From Heliopora coerulea (lineage: Eukaryota > Cnidaria > Anthozoa > Scleralcyonacea > Helioporidae), in NCBI GenBank assembly GCA_030142905.1, contig JASJOG010000064.1, positions 310,001 through 374,000 of the forward strand: a stretch of 64,000 nucleotides of DNA, given 5' to 3'. How positions within the stretch are numbered: the first letter of the stretch is position 1; every line of letters starts with the position of its first letter. Shown in pieces: positions 44,508 to 56,083 of the stretch. The notes below the pieces were generated by a model. The model was not told the origin of the DNA, made no database searches, and saw only the letters and a list, made by a program, of their open reading frames with translations. A program made the translations under genes and the position numbers.

Positions 44508-44957
44508 TGCACAGGAATATGGAATGGAAGTCTATAATTAGAGAACAATTTTTCCCCTAGGCGGGATAAATGTTTAAATAATAAACCGTTGTGTGTCAGA
44601 TGAACGAGCGTCGGAGCTCGTAAATATGAATCCCAGGCAACAGGATATTTTCATACAAACCATACACTGTGTACAAACTAAGGTGTATAGAGTTGACACA
44701 TTAGATTAGATAAGCAAAATGAAACACATAATTACATTCTTTATGAGATATCCACATTCATTCTTAAGGCTCTATTTCGTTTATGCCGACATCGTGTTCG
44801 TTTCTCTTCGTTTGATACAAGTACTCCAACAGATCCGTCGTAGCTTGTTTATGTCCAACAAAATTTGAATCGACATCACATGATACTCTTGAACTCATTA
44901 CAATGCAAAAAGTATATTCCTCAAGACCGTTACGTTTTTCCTATGGGAAATGCCTCC

Positions 44958-45107
44958 TTAGTTACTGTAAAATCTGTATCGTAAAGGAAGATCTCCTTCA
45001 TGCCTGTCGCCGGTCTCTATTCGTTTAACTCTGTACACGATGCCTCCAATAAAAACTCCAACCATAGCTGCCATAATAACTGCTGTAGTCAAAACCACTA
45101 CTACCAT
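44958..45107 (-). CDS. Membrane mini-ORF TM-A, unit 3
   Basis: Intact 49 codons; changes to unit 1 are Met to Val (GGIVYRVKR), Lys to Ile (RIETGD), Asn to His and Ser to Tyr (LPLRYRFYSN). Helix residues 2-22 are unchanged. Confidence 0.5.
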   Translation of the reverse strand: MVVVVLTTAVIMAAMVGVFIGGIVYRVKRIETGDRHEGDLPLRYRFYSN

Positions 45108-46029
45108 GTTGATATCTTAATAATCTTCTCAGTAAGCTAACGAGTCGTCTTGCTTCGTTGAGAATTAGTTCACTTTCACGCTTGAAACTCTGACGCCAAG
45201 CATCCGCACAATGTTGCGCTTCAGTTTTCGGTGTTTACCCGATTAAGTTAAACTGTAACCTAATGCGACCCTCTCAAAGGGCCAACAGGGCCAAACGGCG
45301 AAAGCAAGTCATTTGATGCTAGCAACTTTTCAATTCTGACAAGTGTTACTGGACACTTTTGTTGTTAATCACAGCATTCTTGTGATCACGCAACTAACTT
45401 ATCATGGAATCATCAACGCAAGCACGTATAGTTGTAACATAGCTTTCACAAGAGTGACACGTTATCTACGTCAGAACAATAGGTTCTAATAACTGTAGTC
45501 GCAATTACTCTTCCTGGTGACGTATGTTTAAATCCTAAATTCTTCCAAGCTTCGTGTACTATGTTTGGAAATGTTGAGTAGTATTAACTTTTAATTGACC
45601 TGACTTGCCTGTTCTGATTCCCGTCGCGGTCAAGTGCAGTATTCCTCCCCTCCGTGGATGTCACATGGGATGCCATTTATAACCCTGTTGTTCCTCCAAG
45701 TCCCCTTTTCCTCAATCGCTATAGTTTAAAATGTTTTTGTGTTCTCGAATTACGTTTTCCTATTGTCCAGCAAGGATAAACTTGTTTAGCGTGTTTAACC
45801 TTTCGTTATGAAAACGTTAATTCGTAAAGGAAATAACAAGAAAAATCGTAAACTTGTAGTATCTTTATACCACAATCAAACACCTGCGTAAATTAAGCGA
45901 ACATTTAACTATAAACTACTTCTAAACTACTGATCTGGTCAAGTAGCTGAACCGTCGTATGACTGTTTAGTCATGATATCGGAACACTTTGACGAACGCC
46001 TAGGCTGTCCCTTTACAATGTTATGGTTC

Positions 46030-46290
46030 CGGTCGTAGTATAGATGTAGATGCAGGTGCAGATACAGATATAGATATAGACGTCGACGTAGACGTAGACG
46101 TAGACATAGATGTAGATATATAGATACATTGATATAGATATAGATATAAATATAGATAGATATATAGATATAGATATAGATATACAGATATAGATATAGA
46201 TATATATACATGGAGATATAGATATTGATATAAATATATAGATATAGATATATAAATATAAATAAATAGATGTCAATACATGTGTGTGTT
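46030..46290. repeat. (GATATA)n microsatellite, unit 3
   Basis: Expanded GATATA tract with GACGTA variants at its start; resumes at 46530-46585 beyond a LINE fragment. Confidence 0.9.
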
Positions 46291-46337
46291 GGAATATACT
46301 CGTTTCCGAGCATTCAATTCCTTCTTGAGGTATTTCC

Positions 46338-46530
46338 TCATTTGTGATTGTGTCTCTGATGACTAGCGAGACTAATTCTTGCATGGAACATCCTTCCACA
46401 CGAGTTGCATCTGATCGTTGGTGGGGAACATGGTTGAACTTGTTTCATCTTTCTTCTTTGGCGCTTCTCTTCCTCATTGTTACGACGGGCAGCCTCAAAC
46501 AGTTCGGCACCAGTTTGAGGCTGCCCATCT
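46338..46530 (-). pseudogene. Non-LTR retrotransposon C-terminal zinc-finger fragment
   Basis: Minus strand: GQPQTGAELFEAARRNNEEE, KRQRRKMKQ, then CNSCGRMFHARISLASHQRH and stop. The CxxCGRxFxARIxLxSHxRxH finger plus the upstream EAARRN...EEKRQRRK helix is typical of the C-terminus of several non-LTR reverse transcriptase ORFs. It sits inside the GATATA tract, so it is a 5'-truncated insertion. A host zinc-finger gene is unlikely. Confidence 0.65.
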
Positions 46531-47469
46531 ATATAGATATAAATATATAGATATAAAGATATTGATATAGGTATAGATATAAATGTAGTTATTTCATGAC
46601 ACAACCAAAATTCATTGTTTCAACAGAAGCGTTAAATTCTTTATTCCACTCACCAGTACTCAGGAGTGTGATAACCATTTATCACACTTCTCTTCTTTGA
46701 ATACAGTGTGATAAACCGTCTATCGCATAGTAATATGTGAAGATCTTAATTTCTAACGACCAACGTTTCTTCTCCTATAAAATGAAAAAAAAAAATATAG
46801 CAAAAACGAGTTCATTGTGGACGAGTGATGAGATATGGTGGTCAATCAATGTTCAATCGTATGATGAAGAATTTAACATCGCTCACTAAGCTTGAACTCG
46901 AGGCCTACAGCCCTCGTGCCCATTAAGCTTCCCTCGCGAATTTAAATGCCTTATCACATTCGTGACCACTGATTAACCCTTACTTATAAATGTGAATACT
47001 GGATATCATATGGACATGGATATGGAAGTTGACATAGATTTGAGTTTCATCTTTGAAAAGTACAAGTTTCAAAGTTATAAGGTAAGATATGCGTAAAGCT
47101 CACAAAATATCACATCACAGGTTTCAGATTTATTGATTCGAATGTCACCGTTACTGCTATATGTGAATGGCTGTACGATTAGTTATCTATTCAGGTATAT
47201 TCCTTATAGTTCACCCAGGACCAGATTGTGGCATACTGCTTGTCAGACGAGAACGGAAGGAGAGATCGCCATCTTTGGTGGCTGTTCAAGTTCTTTGTTT
47301 GGATCATCAACCGTGAGAATTTTGTAGAAACTGTAACTTCAAACATTGTCTTTCGTATATAATGTGTTAAATATTAATATGTTGATCTTTTGTGTTTGTT
47401 TTAGGAGCACACGAATGACTTGTTACTTTTTCACTTTAGTCCACTAAAGCTGCAAAGGTTTGTGAGACG

Positions 47470-49250
47470 GCAATGGCACTGGCAGTGGCACTGGCAGTGG
47501 CACTGGCTCAAGAAATAATATGAACAATAACATCGTCGAAAAACAGCAACTGTAACGGTTAGGACTACGGCAACTGTAACAGCAACAGAGCTACAGTAGC
47601 ACTAGCAGTGTGGCAGTAGTATGAGCTGACTAGTAGTAGCACTAGGGACGGCAGTAGTAGTAGCAGTAATACTAGCAGTAAAGGTAAAGATAAAGTGCCT
47701 TTATTTATACTGGATAACCCTATCAGCTTCCTGAGGTGTTCTTCCTAGAAGTCCAGTAAGGGCCACCCCTAATGGGTCCAGCGTTACTACAGGAGGAAAC
47801 CGGAATACACGGAGAAAACCTGCGATAATTGGTAGAGTCAAACTGGACAACACTCTTCTCACATGTGACAAAGGTAACTGTAATGAGATAACTGCACGGA
47901 GCCGTAATCAAACCTTAGTCACAGTGGTGAGAGACAAGTGCACTAGCACTGTGCCACCAAGTAGTAGCAACAGTAGTAGCAGCAGCAGTAGCACTATAGT
48001 CCTAGCACTAGCGCTAGCACAGGCAGTAACATTAGTACTAGCTGTAGCAGGTGGAGTAGCAGTGGCACTAGCTGTAGTACTAGCATTAGCAATAGCCAAC
48101 CAGGGACAGATCAAGGTAAAGCGAGGCCCCGGGCCAATGTGTCCGGCGGGACCCCACTATTAATTAGAATCTATTAATTAGATTGCAAAATTACAACAGA
48201 ATTTGAAATTTGTTGTATTCTATGATGTGATTGTGGTAGGTTGGTAATTATGTTCTTAATACGCACGCTATCAAGCTGTTCTCTCAGAAAAACTATCTGA
48301 ATCCCTGACGGGAATCAAACCCGTAACCTGGCGATCCGGCTTCCGGCGTAAAAGGCGATCAGATCTATCATCTATACGAACCAGTACACAAATTTAACCT
48401 TCGCTCACCATCTGAGTCTTTGTAGCTCAATGGTTAGAGCGTCTCACCGGCGATCAGAAGGTTACGGGTTCTATTCTCGTCAGGGACTCAGAAATTTTTT
48501 CTGAGAGAACAGCTTGAGAGCGTGCGTATTAAGAACTTGTTGTATTCTGTAACAACGTTGTAAAGCCTACAAGACACTTACATGTGCAAGTAACTATTAC
48601 AATGTTAAACACAATAAACAGATTCCAAGGAATGAAGCAGATCAACGAGGCCGGCGGATGTTTTACGAAAAGAGAACAATCGTTACAGATGAAGAGGCCG
48701 CGTGGCTTGCGTAACACAAGGTGCGGGGACTCCTCACAAGCTGACAAGTGCGGGGCCATGGGCCATGGCCCACGGGTTAATCCGCCGCTGAATGGCCCTA
48801 GTAGTAGCATTAACTGTTTCACTAGAGTACTAGCAGTAGCACTGGCAAGAACACAGGAGCGTTAGCAATAGCAGTAGTAGTGTACCACTACCAATAGCAC
48901 TACCCGTTGCACTACCCGTAGCGGCCACGTAGGGCCATCAGTAACATCGAGAGCAGCAGCAGCTGCTACTGGTATTGTCAGTACTGGAGCGAGAGCCAAT
49001 AAGGGTACCTTTAAGAGTATCCATAATGCTGCTAGTATTAATAATTGCAATAGCAACATGAACTGCAGTAGTTACAACAATTGTTGTAACAAGATTAACA
49101 GGAGCAGTGAGATGAAAGGCAGTGACTAAGGCAGTGACAATGAGAGTAAGAGTTAGTGTAAGGGTAAGGGTAAAAGTAAGAGTACAAGCAGCAGCAACAA
49201 CAACGTTAACAGCGTGAAGAACAGTAACAGTAACTGGATTAGTGGTTGGA
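47470..49250. repeat. (TAG/GCA)-rich low-complexity block, unit 3
   Basis: Counterpart of 17780-19250, interrupted by the SINE foldback at 48222-48536. The 12-bp GGCACTGGCAGT tandem is at 47475-47508. Confidence 0.7.
48222..48536. mobile_element. Head-to-head tRNA-SINE foldback with 12-bp duplication
   Basis: TTGTTGTATTCT is duplicated at 48210-48221 and 48537-48548; units 1 and 2 have a single copy. Outer arms GTTCTTAATACGCACGCTAT and its near complement; then on each arm a tRNA-like head in opposite orientation (plus: TAGCTCAATGGTTAGAGCG ... GGTTACGGGTTCTATTC; minus: the complement around 48300-48330). Duplication length indicates LINE-mediated integration. Confidence 0.75.
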
Positions 49251-49289
49251 ACGGGAACAGGAGCATAACAAGCGGAGCACTAACACACA

Positions 49290-50230
49290 CACAGAAACTG
49301 TGGCAGTATAGCACCAGTAGAAGGAGTTTACCACCAACTGTTCAACTTTTATTCTTTTAATTTCCAGACTTTGCGAAGAAGTAATTGTGAAAAGCAAAAA
49401 GATGATATCAAATAAGATTATGTCAACTTTGCCACGACAGATATACAGAGCCTTAGCCACTCGATTAGACATTTCACAAGCGGGCTTAAATGGATAATGA
49501 TAGATAATTGTCCAAATTGTGTAGATTTAGACTTTGTAGTTGCCCACAAAAACTCAAAGACGTACAGGTTAACAGACATGCATGGCTTAATTCATGTTTC
49601 TTTTACCCAGGATTTATCGTCCTTTAGAGGTCTGGCTAAAATATTTCCATATATTTGCATATAGTAGCTCAACGTTTTCGGCTCCACTGCTGTTCGACTT
49701 TTGCTCTTCCTCGTAACTTTTCAGACTGTGTTCTAAAGCAACATTTTGTGGCGGATCGAATGTTGAAGTTTGACCGCGTTTTTGCAACCCTGTTTCAAAG
49801 ATGTTGGATTGTTGTTTCCAACGGTATTTGAGAATACATCACATGATGAGGATTCCACAGTCTGCATCGCTTGGAGAAGAGTTAACGCTTTATATACTAC
49901 ATTATGGAACTTAACGTACGAAAATGAGGTTTTGTTGATTCGGCTTTATCAGATATCAGATAATGTACGAAACACGTTTTTCTGCATGCTTTATTTTTGC
50001 ACTCTAAAGGGTAACTATATGTGAGCCGGTTTACTCGTGCCACGTTTTTTTTTTTTTACGGACGAAAAAATAATTTGAGTTAACCTTGGGTTTTTCCTCT
50101 AACGAATTAAGACCAATACAGCTTTTCAGTCGAAACCAATTTAACTTTTCAATTTCATGTTAAGTGTATTTTACAGCTACTGTAAGAGCTTGATGAAACG
50201 GATCGACCTGGATCATAAAAGAACCCATAA
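49290..50230. other. Array tail, no gene (unit 3)
   Basis: Counterpart of 19260-20157 and 37960-38880. Nothing coding. Confidence 0.4.
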
Positions 50231-50617
50231 ATTTTAGCTCTTGAAAGCTACGGGTTGTTAAACAGCAACAACAATTTACAATCAAAGCCACTATGTAAAT
50301 TCTTGTCTTGGATGATTGGCCTTTACGGTTCAAAAACACTTCAGATTCCAGTTGTTTGTTATCGCGGTTTGCTTTTGTAGTAGTTCGACGAACTCGAAGC
50401 GCTTTCTAGGGTCCAAAACCTCATTAAGTAGTATTGCTCGATTTTCAAACTTGCTTGTAAATCTTAAGCTAAGTTTACAGGACAGGCGTTTCGGGTACGG
50501 AATTGCCAACATTGTAAAATCCATTCCCAGATTTTTGGCTCGCTGTTTCACGTATGCATGACAAATTATTGGTACACTAATCGGTGTTTTTCAGATAAGA
50601 CACGTTAATTATCACAA

Positions 50618-52510
50618 ATTTTTTTGGTTTTAGAGCAGGTAATTGGAACCACACTGGTGTTACAGTTGTGTAGTTGTGATTGTCTAACGATCGGGAGTGA
50701 CACTGTTAATGATGGAACGCGCTTTTAGCCGCGGGCTATAGTGAGCGTGATATGGCTACACTAGTGGTATGCCATGTAGAGTTGAGTGAATGAATATGAG
50801 TCTTTAGTTTCAGAGTAAATCGTGGAGTGTACATTTGTGTTGTGAAGGTGTATTAGTAATTACCACGAGTGCGATACGGGAATACAAATCCGACCCCCCG
50901 GCCTTAGGGTTTTACCGACAGTTAGACGGCTACGCAGTTGGCCATGCAGTGTAGAGTTTGATAAAGAAGTATATATGAATACAGAGAGAAAGAGTAAAAG
51001 ATGTGTAACATTGTCTTGTGCATAAATATCTTGGGACACAACCTTGGACGTACGTTTCGGCCTTCTGTGGCCACTTCAGCAGGGATTTGGGGTTGGCAGT
51101 CAATGTTATACCGTCGGAAGGAAAGCGATAAACAGTAAAAATTACAATAAAATAAAATATAAGTAGAAGGAGATAAAATGTGTGCTTACCAGTCTTGTTG
51201 TGTGTCTTGGGAAGACCAATTCTGCGTACCATCGTAATCTTAAGGGAAGTTTACCACGTGTTGAGAGAGGGTAGGCATCCGTGTTAGCGTTGGACAGGAT
51301 GGGAGCGTGAACGAGTTGTGATGTGAAGTTTAAGCGAGTAGTGTTGTTCGTTCCCAGTAAATAAAAGGTGCGCGGATCAAATGTGTCCTATGAGGATAAC
51401 TGTGGAGTGTTGGATCATAAGAAGGCAGTGTTGCGAGCTGGGTTCATGTGTAGTTTGACACCATGTTGAATATCAAAAAGTTTTTCGTCGTTACTAGTAA
51501 AAATGTTTCAGTTATGATCTCTTCTGTGTTATTGTCGGGTCCAGCGTCTTCTTTTAACATACCTATGTAGGCATTGATTCCATGGACCTGGTTGCCTGTA
51601 ATTGATGTCATTATGAACTAAATGGAATTTATCAAACTTCAACGTAGTCTATTGTGAAAATAGCTGCTAAATTACAGGTAGACGATCGTATTACGAAAGT
51701 TGTAACGTTTGTTTGAGTTTTGTCTGGTATTAGACATGTAAAGTTATCTTAATTTTGTGACTAGCACCATAATTGGTCCTCTCGAAAATGTCATGAATGA
51801 TGGATACCGATCTAGCTTAAAAGGTTTTTGTTTATGTTATCGAATGTAGGGTCAAGGCACAAGACGGTATTGTTAAATCCTTGCTCTGGTTTGTATTGGT
51901 CCAGCCTATATTGATTGAATATTTTGCTGAATTCCAGATATGATGTAATTCCTGTTCAGATCAGATTTGAGCTTGAAATACGATGTGAACCAGTGAAATA
52001 ACATAACTGAGATAAGAACTTAGTACATTCTGATTTTACTATTATAATTTTACAAAGAACTATGTACATTTAGTATAGAAAAATTTTTCAAACATCCTTG
52101 TTAATCATATTACATTCCAAACAACACCTTCACCTGGCAGAGCGAAAGACTTGGTCAGAATGTATGAGATTGTTCAACTTCTACTGTCAGTCACTGTCAA
52201 CCAAAATTGCCCACCAAAAGCATAAAAAGAGATGCTTCTTTCCCAACAGCAGAGAAACAAAAAAGAGAGACCCAACGAAGAGGAGCCAACGAAGAGGAGA
52301 CAATAAAGAGGAGCCAATAAAGAGCAGCCAAGGAAAGTAGACAAGCAGAGAAAACGAAGCTAGTCACCAAGAAGAGAACCTAGAGTCAGAAGAACTTCTT
52401 GCTACAGCTGAACATGCGTAAACCTTAGTTTCTTTATTTTGATTTGGTGATACAAATAAAGATCCCGTACCCGGCCCAAAAAGTGACTCTACTGAGCTAA
52501 CAACCTCTAA
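50618..52510. other. 1.9-kb insertion in unit 4, origin unknown
   Basis: Interrupts GTTAAT...CACTAGTGCTGCGCC, which is continuous in unit 3 (38985-39010). It contains a ribozyme-like motif (51042-51084 minus) and a short tandem repeat of AACGAAGAGGAGCC and variants (52257-52325). No long frame or clear terminal repeat was found. The ribozyme-like motif suggests a decayed PLE. Confidence 0.5.
51042..51084 (-). repeat. Degenerate hammerhead-like motif
   Basis: Minus strand: CTGAAGT (A9 of CUGANGA changed to T), stem II GGCC-ACAGAA-GGCC, GAAA, stem III CG-TA-CG, GTC. Stem I (CCCTG / CAAGG) pairs only partly. Probably inactive. Confidence 0.45.
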
Positions 52511-53562
52511 TTTAACACTAGTGCTGCGCCAAAACGTTGTATCGCTGCACTGAAATTGATCAATGCACTACCAAAAACACTTTTCGTCATACACATTTGA
52601 AAACTTGAAATTAGAGCCAACAACAATTAACTTTAAGCAACAAGAAAATCTCTGGACTTATAAGGCATTACCAGACATGACGCCGAACTTCTTCATCGGC
52701 ATTCTTTTAAGCCAGCCATAACAATATGTATTGATTAAAAAGGAAGGATAGTAAACTTTTTCTTGGCAAACTAAAATTAAAGTTTCTGACATGAAATATC
52801 GAGGTGCTGTGTTTTGGAATTTGTTGTGGCCAGTAAAAACGTTGTAAAACCTACAACACACTTACATCTACAAGTAACTATTACAGTGTTAAACTGTAAC
52901 ATAACAATATGGATAAATTAAAAAGCGAGAATAGTAAACTTCTCGTGGCAAACTAAAATTAAAGTTTCTGTAATCAAATATCGAGGTGCCGTGTCTTGGA
53001 ATACCTTGTCAATTGAAATCATCGAAGAAATCTTTCCAGACATCGATCAGCAAACATTATCAAAACATTGACATAACTCATGGCGTATACTCTTCAAGTG
53101 ACCGACATAAAGTAGGTAACTGTATGAAGTTTTAGATTGTTGTTTAATTAGTAAATGTGACAAATAACAAGTACATTAAGATAATGAAAATTATGGAATA
53201 ATTGTATAGTTCTTAGTGTAATGTATTATAGTATGATATATAGGTAAGTTTTCATTTTGATAATTAACACGGCCTTTTGAAAATCAGGAACCTGAAGAGC
53301 TACCGTGCCAGAAGAAGCTTAAATTAAATTTTCGTGTTAACCGGAGGCATAAGACCCAGCCAGAATAAATCACATTGTGTACCTTTGCGTTATCTATTGA
53401 AGATGGCTTGATTCAGTCGTGTCATAATTTTTGTACACTGGCAGGTTTGAAATTTTGAACCAACATCTTTAACATTTTGATCTGCATCAAAACTTGACAG
53501 CTAAGTATCCATTTATATCATTGTTATTCGGCAAATATAAAGTATGCATACAATTCACTAGA
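52511..53562. other. Unit 4 spacer, no gene
   Basis: 52515-52900 matches 39000-39355 in unit 3; then a partly repeated stretch (AAAAAGGAAGGATAGTAA / AAAAGCGAGAATAGTAA) and unique AT-rich DNA. Nothing coding. Confidence 0.4.
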
Positions 53563-53802
53563 CATACATACATACATACATACATCACTTTTATTTCAAC
53601 ACGCTAGCCTCACAACTTTTTAAAAACTAAGCTGATTTACAGGAGGGGCGTGATACCTAACAAGTAGAGATCAGCTAACACTTAATTACTACTAGTACAC
53701 ATTTATAGACAAGCTAATCCAATTAATTTAACAACAGATTGATAAGTATAAAAATATAAACGCAAAACTAAATTAGAAACTATATATAAACTATATTCAA
53801 GT

Positions 53803-56072
53803 CTACATGGTTCCAGAGAATGGTAGGTCCGCAATACTACGTTTAAATTGATAAAGGGAAGTCGCTTTTTCTGCCTCGAGAGAAAGATTTATCCATAACA
53901 TTGTGCCACTATATTTAAAGCTTCGCTTAAGAAAATTAGTTTTCGGCTTTGGAAGTGCTAGATCAGTTTCAAGATTACGTAAATCATACTCTTTATTCAG
54001 ATCTCTAAATCTAACAAGGCTATCTCTTAAAGACGGTACCGAATTTTCATTGAGAACCTTATACAGCAGGACACACTTCAATTAAGCACGCCTCACGTGA
54101 AGAGAGTCCCACTGTAGACTTTCTAGAAGATCATTCGATCTAATCTCATATCTTGCTCCTGTAATGACTCTAACAGCACGATTTTGAAGTGTTTGCAAAT
54201 TGTCTTTTAATATCTTATTACAAGTATCCCACAAGGGAGAACAATAATCGAAACATAGCTGAATTAAAGATTTGTACGATTTGACAAGAAAGCATAAGGG
54301 AACAAATGGTTTAATTCTCCTCAAAGCACCTATGCCAGAACAAATCTTTAAGCATAGTATTTCAATATAAATATCAAAAGCCAACGTCTCATCAAGATCG
54401 ACTCCCAATCAGGCGATACTAAATTATTATTCATTTTTATGTTGGCGTGTAAATCAACTGCTTGGGATTTCAAATTAGGTTTAGATTCTATAACCATGAA
54501 CTTGGTTTTTGAGGAATGGGATTGGAGTTTATTTAAGGTTGACCAATCCATTATATTCTCTAAGTCTGAGTTTAAATTATAAGCTAGTTCAGCAGGGTCA
54601 TGCGAGGAAGCAAATATTTTCCCAGTCATCCACAAACACGCCAGTTGAAAATGATAAATTAAATATGAAAGTCAGAGAAGGTGCTATAATATTTGAAACA
54701 ATTTGCAGCATCTTTGCTAGAATTTTATCAAGACCTGTGCTTTTAAAAACTTTCAGATGTCTTAAGGTTTTCAAAACATTTTCAACCGGAATATACATAA
54801 AACGGAATGATGGGATATTAGAATCAACATGACTTTTTAAATAAGTGTCAACCTTATTAGTTGATGTTTTGTTAGTTCAGAAGCTAGTTTAGGTCCAATA
54901 TTGATAAAGAAATCATTAAAAAATTCCGAAATATTTTCATCGTTATAAATAATTTTATCACCAATTTCAATTTCATTTACACGGCCGCTTGATTTACTCG
55001 CTCGACCAGTAAGGAAATAAATCAATTTCCAAGTAGTTTTCGGGTCAGTTTTATCATATTCTCCAATTTTTTGACGATAATAGAGCAATTTACTTCTCCG
55101 CGTTTCAATATTGACTCTGTTCCTTTCGGCTTGATAAAGTCTCCAATGATGTTTGGAGCCGTACCTAACAGATTGTTTTTTGTGGTAATCACAATTTCGC
55201 ATTATCTGTTTAATGTTCGGGGTAAGCCAAGGACTAGAAGATTGTCTTATACGCTTATGTCTTATAGGAGCATGTCTATTTAATATAACATTAAAATTGG
55301 ATTCCAGAACTTTTCCTTCACAAAATGTTTCAAGTTTCGTACTTCTTTTGTAATCAGTCTACGCTTAGGTGGAATATACTTACGAACAACATAAATTAAA
55401 CAATGGTCTGTCTGGCATACCATTATGAATCACTCCTGATTTTGCTATATTTTTTGTCTCATTTGTAAATATCAGATCTATTAAAGAAGTTGACGTGTTT
55501 GTCACACGTGTCGATAAAAATTGCTGTTTTCTAGTATGGGACTCATGTGGACTTTTAGAATAGTCACAATTCATTTCCCCTAAAACAATTAACTGTTTTT
55601 TTGTATGGTCACATTTTTCAACAAATCTAATATAGTCATCAAACAAATCTATGTGTACATTTGGCGATCGGTACCACGTAATGACTAAAAACGAACTGCT
55701 GTGAAGGAGATTAATTTCTACACAGAGCATTTCCAGTCGACTAGGCACAAGATCGGCTCTAACTGAGTGAGACAGGCTTTCCTTAATATATAAAGCTACC
55801 CCACCACCATGTCTACTTCGATCTTTCTGCACTATAACATATCCGGGGATGTACATTTCCCTATCAGAAATAGTGTCATCCAGTTTAGACTCATAAATGG
55901 CTAGCACTTCCAAAGGCGTAGACATCAAAATAAAACAAATCTCATCAATATGTCTATATAAACTATTTATATTGATACAAGCAAGCTTAAAGCCTTTGAT
56001 ATTAGCAATGTTATGCAGTAAAATTTTATCATTACCTTCAGTAGAACCATGTTGACTGCACACTTTTGGCAT
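53803..56072 (-). pseudogene. LINE ORF2: APE endonuclease plus RT remnants
   Basis: Endonuclease 55380-56072: ININSLYRHIDEICFIL, ESKLDD (catalytic Glu), RHGGGVALYIKES, YRSPN, LGEMNCDY (the usual GD of GDxN is GE), SLIDLIFTN; the final DH reads TDHCLIY one frame over, so one base is lost near 55415. A linker follows (54837-55202), then the RT start (KSTGLDKILAKMLQIVSN, FSTGVFVDDWE, 54598-54798). The palm with the YADD box is deleted; reading resumes at IFASSHDPAELAYNLNSDLE, then RRIKPFVPLCFLVKSYKSLI, FDYCSPLWD, LQTLQNRAVRVITGARY, and the C-terminus FKYSGTMLWINLSLEAEKA. The active site is gone, so it cannot retrotranspose. Confidence 0.85.
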
Positions 56073-56083
56073 TTTCCGCTTGG

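Larger units (their letters stand above)
38881..50230 (+). repeat. Tandem array unit 3 (least interrupted)
   Basis: About 11.35 kb with all landmarks; best estimate of the ancestral unit. It lacks the 380 bases after M4 (join at 43400), as does unit 5. Confidence 0.8.

Noticed and set aside
46338..46604. Host C2H2 zinc-finger gene
   Set aside because: A single finger of the type found at non-LTR retrotransposon C-termini, embedded in a microsatellite and 5'-truncated.
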